A program made the position numbers and the translations under genes. This document shows positions 59,525-64,000 of a stretch of DNA of 64,000 bases, in pieces (the stretch's first letter is position 1; every line of letters starts with the position of its first letter). The notes under the pieces are model-generated. The model was given only the letters and a program-made list of their open reading frames with translations, was not told where the DNA came from and ran no database searches. The stretch covers positions 124,001 through 188,000 of the forward strand of contig CASHSZ010000053.1 of assembly GCA_949358305.1 (NCBI GenBank), written 5' to 3'. Source of the DNA: Strigamia acuminata (taxonomy: Eukaryota; Arthropoda; Chilopoda; Geophilomorpha; Linotaeniidae).

Positions 59525-60232
59525 TCACTTCTTTTTCATTCATAGGCGATTTCCTGCATCGTCAGAGTGGCCGACTATTGCTTACCCGGTGGAGGGACAC
59601 GACGACCGTGAGTCTGCTCAGCACGAACGTCGACCCGTTGGCGGCGCCCGGGCACGTCTCCCGTCGCATCGGCGGCAACAGGGTGGACGTCCGTTGCCCG
59701 GCGCCCGCGCTTTCGTACACGCGCAATTTCCACTGGGTGGACGTGCTGAACAGGCTGGTCTCCTCGTTCCGCATCGGGCGCCGTTCCCCGTACTGGCACC
59801 GGTACTTCTTCTTCCACAAGCTGAACCAAGGCGAGGGGGGCGCCGTTTGCCACCGATTAATCCGTCGCTAATTAATTCTCGCTTCTCTTCTCTTCTCTTC
59901 TTCCAGTGTGCGTCAACGCCCGAATCAATATGCTCGAGGCGACCTCGGGCGCGCGAGGCGGCCGATCGCAGCTGCAGTTCAGGAGAGCGCTCGCCACCCA
60001 ACTCATGTCTCGACGGGAGGGGGCCGTGTCGGGCGCGGCCCCCGCGCCCGGCGGACCCGTCGTCCACCGGCTCGAACACACGTCCAAGAGCAAGCGGTGC
60101 AAGGTGTGTTACGTGCGCCGCAAGGAACGGCACGAGAGCAGTTGGTGGTGCGTCCCCTGCGAAGTCCACCTGTGCCGGCCGAAACACGGTCGCGATTGTT
60201 TTCAGATCCACGTGGCCGGCGCGGACAAGTGA
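57894..60232 (+). CDS. piggyBac-type transposase gene, six exons, one frame break
   Basis: Exons: 57894-58134, 58206-58913, 59000-59145, 59226-59446, 59546-59830 and 59907-60232; phases match throughout. The fifth intron uses a GC donor (CAAG|GCGAGG) with a normal AG acceptor; with it, FFFHKLNQ joins VNARINML as in the family. Exon 1 has SEFDYFEELFGEA and, in the next frame, FIVTATNRAIRREAREE, so one base is lost or gained near 58060. The DDE-type core has its Asp residues in CVDESMIAYRGR (exon 2), FTLCDAGTAYV (exon 3) and IACDNRFTS (exon 4), plus NFHWVDVLNRL (exon 5). The C-terminus is a cysteine-rich zinc domain (KRCKVC, WWCVPC, HLCRPKHGRDCF). Predicted length is about 640 residues. No terminal repeats are visible around it, so a host-retained copy is possible. 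Apart from the exon 1 break it looks intact. Confidence 0.82.
58421..58469 (+). repeat. (CCT)n run encoding polyproline
   Basis: A CCT/CTC trinucleotide run within exon 2 of the piggyBac gene encodes about 15 prolines, just before the DDE-type core. It is preceded at 58258-58283 by an ACG run encoding Thr. Confidence 0.85.
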
Positions 60233-60508
60233 CCGCAACGTTTCCACGACCGAGCGCGCGCCGACGCTCGGGCGTCCAACCGGCCGGTTAATTTTGTTTT
60301 ATTTCATTCCTCCATTTGCCAGAACGCGGCGGAGTAGTTTTGTTTGTTTTGCTTATTTATTTATTTATTCATTTATTCCATTTTTTTTTGTAAGTTAATT
60401 TTATTATTTATTAACAAAAGCAACAATGACGACGTATTGTCGATGCCGACAAAGAAAAAGAAAAAAAAGAAAAAAAAAAAAGAAAAAAAGAAAACAAACG
60501 AACAAATC

Positions 60509-60514
60509 AATAAA
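60509..60514 (+). terminator. Candidate polyadenylation signal of the piggyBac gene
   Basis: AATAAA about 280 bp after the stop, in an A-rich stretch (60452-60500). The convergent gene on the other strand ends at 60583, so the 3' regions may overlap. Confidence 0.35.
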
Positions 60515-60582
60515 AACGAACAAAAACAGACAAGTGAAACGAAAACGTGTGAATTAATTATCTCGATCGGCCAACCAATCAA

Positions 60583-62114
<1,532 letters not shown>

Positions 62115-62269
62115 CCGTAAAAAAAAAAAAATGGCGTCGGAGAAAAAAAAAACCTATGGCGTGGTCGGAATGCGACTGTCTGTCTGCCTGCCTGTCAGTC
62201 CGTCAGCCAGCCAGTCAGCTGACGACACGAAAAAAATAAAAAAAAAATGAACAAACAAACAAATAAATA

Positions 62270-62304
<35 letters not shown>

Positions 62305-62389
62305 TATTATTAAACAAAAAATAATTAATAACCGGTAACTAATTAACGACGATTAACAACGGCGAGAATGAATGGTAACGACGGCGAAC
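62115..62389. other. Promoter-side region of the coiled-coil gene with (AAT)n
   Basis: Between the ATG at 62114 and the next SINE there is a CTGT/CAGC-rich phrase (62175-62220) and an (AAT)n microsatellite at about 62264-62310. No gene seen. Confidence 0.5.
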
Positions 62390-63240
62390 GTTGTCGTTGA
62401 AATTGGCGGCGCTTTATCATCGGCCCCGAGTGGCCGAGCGGGCAGGGTGACCTGCCGCACGGAGCTGGTGACCGAGGGTTCGAGTCCCGCTTCCCGCCGA
62501 TTTTTCATTTCTGGCAAAAACTGTATCACAGAAACACTTATATCTATCTTAACATTGTCGAGTCTATTGCACGGTTGTGCGCCATTCTTTCTCTTCAGAT
62601 AGTGAGGCACACTCTCTCGCGAGGTTGCGAGAGGGTGGGGGGAAGTCGGAAGATTCGGCTCTCCTTTTGTTTTTATTTTTTTCGTTCATATTTTTGTTTT
62701 TATTTCTATTCTTTTTCTCTTCTCTTCTCTTCTTTTCTTTTCTTCTCTTTTCTTTTTTTTTTTGTTTTTTCCTCCCCGAGATTCGAACGGGGCTGCCGAG
62801 TCGAGTTGGGTTAAAACAGAAAAGGAAGAAATTCGAAGCGACGAAATTCTAGACGGCCACGAGGACGGTTTATCTTCGGGCCCGGGTGGCCGAGCGGGCA
62901 GGGTGACCTGCCGCACGGAGTTGGTGACCGAGAGTTCGAGTCCCGCTCCCGCCGACTTTTCATTTCCGACAAAGCTGTATTGTCAAACACGCATTCCACA
63001 GCATTTCAGTTGATATTGCCAAATATTGTGCCGTTCCAGTTTGGTCCCTTATTATTTCGAGATGGTGATGATGAACACTTTCCCGCGGGGTTGCGAGGGG
63101 GTGGGGGAGAGTCGAAAGATTCGGTTCTCCTTTTGTTTTTATTTTTATTTTTATTTTTATTTATTTTGTTTTATTTTGTTTTATTTTTTATTTTTTAATT
63201 TTCAATTTTATTCTATTTTTCTCCCCCGTCGATCATCGTC
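62390..63240 (+). repeat. Two more tRNA-derived SINE copies
   Basis: Heads at 62420-62497 and 62879-62955 have the same A-box-like TGGCCGAGCGGGCAGG, CCTGCCGCACGGAG and B-box-like GTTCGAGTCCCGC. The tails differ from the 55.9-57.4 kb group: CTCTCGCGAGGTTGCGAGAG and CCGCGGGGTTGCGAGGGGG stems, then AGTCGGAAGATTCGG or AGTCGAAAGATTCGG, then T-rich runs. They probably form a second subfamily. Confidence 0.82.
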
Positions 63241-63399
63241 GCCACCGTCTCGTGTGGCGGTCGGGTGAAAGGAAAAAAAGAAAAAAAAAAAAAAAGAAAG
63301 AAAACCCTTTGCATCACCTTATCCGCGATGTGTCGGGAGGGCGTCTGAGAACCCACTCGCCCATTCTCAGCGGCCGCATTTTCCAATTTTCGCCACCGG

Positions 63400-63501
63400 A
63401 TGTCGCGCTCGCGTCACGCTCGTCCGTATCCCTCTCATCCCCACTCGTTGATTGACCTACTGGCTTCTTCGTCTCCCCTTTCGTCGCTCCTGCCGAGAAA
63501 G
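63400..63501 (+). CDS. Possible first exon, uncertain
   Basis: An ATG at 63400 opens 34 codons (MSRSRHARPYPSHPHSLIDL...) ending at CGAGAAAG before a GTAAGC donor at 63502. An acceptor-like TTAAATCTAG precedes 63729. If used, this would be a 5' exon of the gene at 63790, but no phase check is possible because the next exon could be untranslated. Confidence 0.3.
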
Positions 63502-63789
63502 GTAAGCGAGATCGTCAATCGGATCGGGTCGGGTCGGACCGAAACCAACTCGACCGATCGACACGCGTCCTCCCGTTTCTCGGCCGCCGACGCGCGACCG
63601 GGATTAATTGATTGGTTTGGTTCGGTTCGGTTCGGTTCGGTTCGGTCCGATCGGCGAATTTTCTCTTTCGTACGTTCGTTCATTCGTTCGTTCGCTCACC
63701 CGTTTGTTTGTTTATTATTTAAATCTAGCCACTCCATTCGTTCGTCCATTTTTTTTTTCCCCGTCAACATCCTCATCGCCGCCGCCGAC

Positions 63790-64000
63790 ATGTCGGGACA
63801 TCGCCGCGACCACCCTTCGTAAGTTTCGCGACCGTTTAGTTAGTCAGTCAGTCAGTCAGTCGGTTAGCTAGTTGGTTAATCGACCAGCCAACCGACCGAC
63901 TTTCTTTTATCTTTATTTTTTTTTTTCTAAGGATTCCACCGCCGCCGCCGCTGCCACGCTCCATGGTCGAGTGGAACCTGGGCGCGGGACGGGGCAGGGC
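63790..64000 (+). CDS. 5' end of a gene running off the window
   Basis: The ATG at 63790 opens MSGHRRDHPS. A GTAAGT donor follows at 63819. After an intron with CAGT/GTTA repetition and a T-rich acceptor (TTTTTTCTAAG), the second exon starts at 63932 and continues in phase as IPPPPLPRSMVEWNLGAGRG to the window edge. The gene cannot be identified from this part. Confidence 0.55.

Overview
This is eukaryotic, repeat-dominated nuclear DNA from an animal, most likely an invertebrate and possibly an arthropod. The evidence is short GT-AG introns (about 55-110 bp) with T-rich 3' ends, tRNA-derived SINEs, two LTR retrotransposons whose primer-binding sites fit the 3' end of animal initiator tRNA-Met, a DIRS element, a piggyBac-type gene and several satellite families. 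I cannot name the species. Most open frames in the window are by-products of repeats; a small set of real genes lies between 44.6 kb and the right edge.

Layout. 1-14770: composite satellite alternating an 11-bp unit and a 36-bp unit, with higher-order duplications. 14771-16147: two copies of a short terminal-inverted-repeat element flanking a piece of the same satellite in inverted orientation. 16141-19691: decayed DIRS retrotransposon on the minus strand (Gag, RT-RNase H, tyrosine recombinase) with predicted short introns and several frame breaks. 19692-21145: 5'-truncated copia element (C), which cuts the DIRS Gag. 22021-25080: GC-rich palindromic satellite with a 94-bp spacer module repeated six times. 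25652-26496: small three-exon acidic/Pro-rich gene. 27325-30960: direct array of a ~0.6-kb repeat. 31745-32887 and 36372-37477: two inverted copies of that repeat around an AT-rich 3.5-kb copia-like remnant. 37478-43265: complete young copia element (A), lacking the N-terminal part of Gag, inserted in the right arm with a 5-bp duplication.

44640-55260: a multi-exon gene of unrecognised family (coiled coil, C2H2 finger, octapeptide repeats, RS region, PHD-like finger). One coding exon is split by a second complete young copia element (B, 46958-54061) with a GATAC duplication. 55694-57460: microsatellite and four SINE copies. 57894-60232: six-exon piggyBac-type transposase gene with one frame break and one GC-AG intron. 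60583-62114: four-exon coiled-coil gene on the minus strand, convergent with it. 62390-63240: two more SINE copies. 63790-64000: start of another gene running off the window.

The three copia elements belong to related but distinct families. They share a stem-loop between the pol stop codon and the polypurine tract, with one compensatory base-pair change, and an AAGATGGC-type motif in their LTRs. Elements A and B have identical or nearly identical LTRs and intact target-site duplications, so copia activity is recent. Element A lacks a start codon and most of gag, so it was probably mobilised in trans.
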